Source: Paenibacillus tuaregi (GTDB lineage Bacteria; Bacillota; Bacilli; Paenibacillales; Paenibacillaceae). Taken from it: 64,000 bases of DNA. The translations under genes and the position numbers were made by a program. Location: positions 1,964,503-2,028,502 of the forward strand of contig NZ_LT575476.1 of the NCBI RefSeq assembly GCF_900086655.1, given 5' to 3'. Shown one piece after another: positions 63,466 through 64,000 of this stretch. The notes under the pieces were generated by a model. That model saw only the letters and a program-made list of their open reading frames with translations. It had not been told where the DNA came from and did no database searches. The first letter of the stretch is position 1; every line of letters begins with the position of its first letter.

Positions 63466-63729
63466 ATGTTTCAAGAACGTACGGGTTACATTATTTGGGT
63501 AAGTGACTTGAAAGCAGCCAGGAACCTGGACAAGTACGGCAATGTGCACTATCTGTCCAAGCGAATGCATTATGTGGTGATGTATGTAAATGCGGACCGG
63601 GCTGAGGATATTATGAAGAATGTCCGCAAGCTTTCTTATGTAAGGAAGATTGAACGTTCTTACAGGAACGAAATCAAGACCGAGTATACGAAGGATGTGC
63701 CTGATAAAACCCAGTATTACGGTTTATAG
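63466..63729 (+). CDS. ylbG: YlbG family protein (UPF0298)
   Basis: 87 residues. 'RTGYIIWVSDLKAARNLDKYGNVHYLSKRMHYVVMYVNADRAEDIMKNVRKLSYVRKIERSYR' matches YlbG/DUF2129, of unknown function. It follows ylbF by 44 bases, the same order as in B. subtilis, where ylbH (rsmD) and coaD come next. GGCGAAGG lies before the ATG. Co-expression with ylbF likely. Confidence 0.93.
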   Translation: MFQERTGYIIWVSDLKAARNLDKYGNVHYLSKRMHYVVMYVNADRAEDIMKNVRKLSYVRKIERSYRNEIKTEYTKDVPDKTQYYGL

Positions 63730-63768
63730 TATTGGATTGACCATCTTGTATTGGTGTTTTGAACCCAC

Positions 63769-63812
63769 AAGTGCAGATACAGTATCTTTTGATGCTGTGT
63801 CTGCACTTTTTG
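63769..63812 (+). terminator. Terminator of ylbF-ylbG
   Basis: 14-bp stem with one G-U pair (aagtgcagatacag, 63769-63782, with ctgtgtctgcactt, 63795-63808), followed by a T-run. Confidence 0.88.
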
Positions 63813-63839
63813 TTATTGCAAAAATGAAAAAAATGTTTT

Positions 63840-63869
63840 TTGACTTCATTTTGTCTAAAATGATATATT
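63840..63869 (+). promoter_or_regulatory. Possible promoter for the next gene beyond the window
   Basis: TTGACT (63840-63845) with TATATT (63864-63869), spacing 18. No gene starts before the window ends at 64000. Confidence 0.4.
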
Positions 63870-64000
63870 TTGTCTTGATATATATTGGACCGAAAGGGCT
63901 TCCAGAGCGGTTTTTTTTGCCCCTGTGGGGGTGCTGAAGTAACATATGTGAAATCTAAGCAATATGTCCTTCCTACCTAACCTTCTACTTCAAGAAACAG

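Overview
The window looks like a stretch of a Paenibacillus-type chromosome (Firmicutes, Bacillales). I infer this from the many Bacillus-type orthologues (kimA, ccpN, glpX, speA, ccpA, acsA with acuA and acuC, ftsW, ylaN, ylbF, ylbG), strong AAGGAGG-type ribosome binding sites, frequent TTG and GTG starts, and intergenic T-tailed hairpins. Genus is inferred from gene content only. I see no prophage, transposase, CRISPR array or rRNA operon. There is one tRNA gene, tRNA-Val(GAC).

Layout. Positions 1-6013: end of an Ig-like surface protein, a DUF4395 membrane protein, a secreted ComEC-type metallo-hydrolase with a DUF3006 partner, DinB, and a mannose/hexose module (manA and a ROK kinase) divergent from a LacI-family regulator. 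6480-11446: potassium importer KimA, a CcpN-like repressor with its usual partner YqfL, and GlpX; this is a gluconeogenesis and potassium block. 11633-20752: LOG protein, DoxX, a YflT-type stress protein, YhaM exonuclease, a GAF/HD-GYP protein, and a MarR-controlled four-gene efflux operon with a perfect palindromic operator. 21224-30747: small membrane proteins (one frameshifted, one apparently starting at ATA), the tRNA, GNAT, MBL-fold and stalk-domain proteins, SpeA, an MFS transporter and YktB. 30921-39676: GndA, AroK with an unusual EPSP synthase, a 200-bp foldback repeat, PTS enzyme I, a PfpI-type protein and CcpA. 39817-44373: MTA/SAH nucleosidase and the acetate module (acuC, acuA, acsA), with a clear cre site in the acuA-acsA gap. 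44799-63729: a class A PBP, rpsD with a long leader, a GAF/GGDEF protein, an M29 aminopeptidase, an HPr-like protein without the phosphorylatable histidine, YlaN, a Ca2+/H+ antiporter, Asp23, FtsW, an M20 hydrolase, an XPB-type helicase overlapping a helicase-associated protein, and YlbF-YlbG.

How the genes fit together. Carbon control is the main theme: enzyme I, CcpA, an HPr/Crh-like protein that keeps the regulatory serine, CcpN/YqfL, GlpX, GndA and the cre-controlled acetate module all lie in 45 kb. A second theme is cell-surface and envelope work (PBP, FtsW, lipoproteins). The most interesting leads are the ccpN gene with no ATG, GTG or TTG start, the His-less HPr-like protein, three long imperfect foldback repeats, the XPB helicase pair, and the divergent EPSP synthase.
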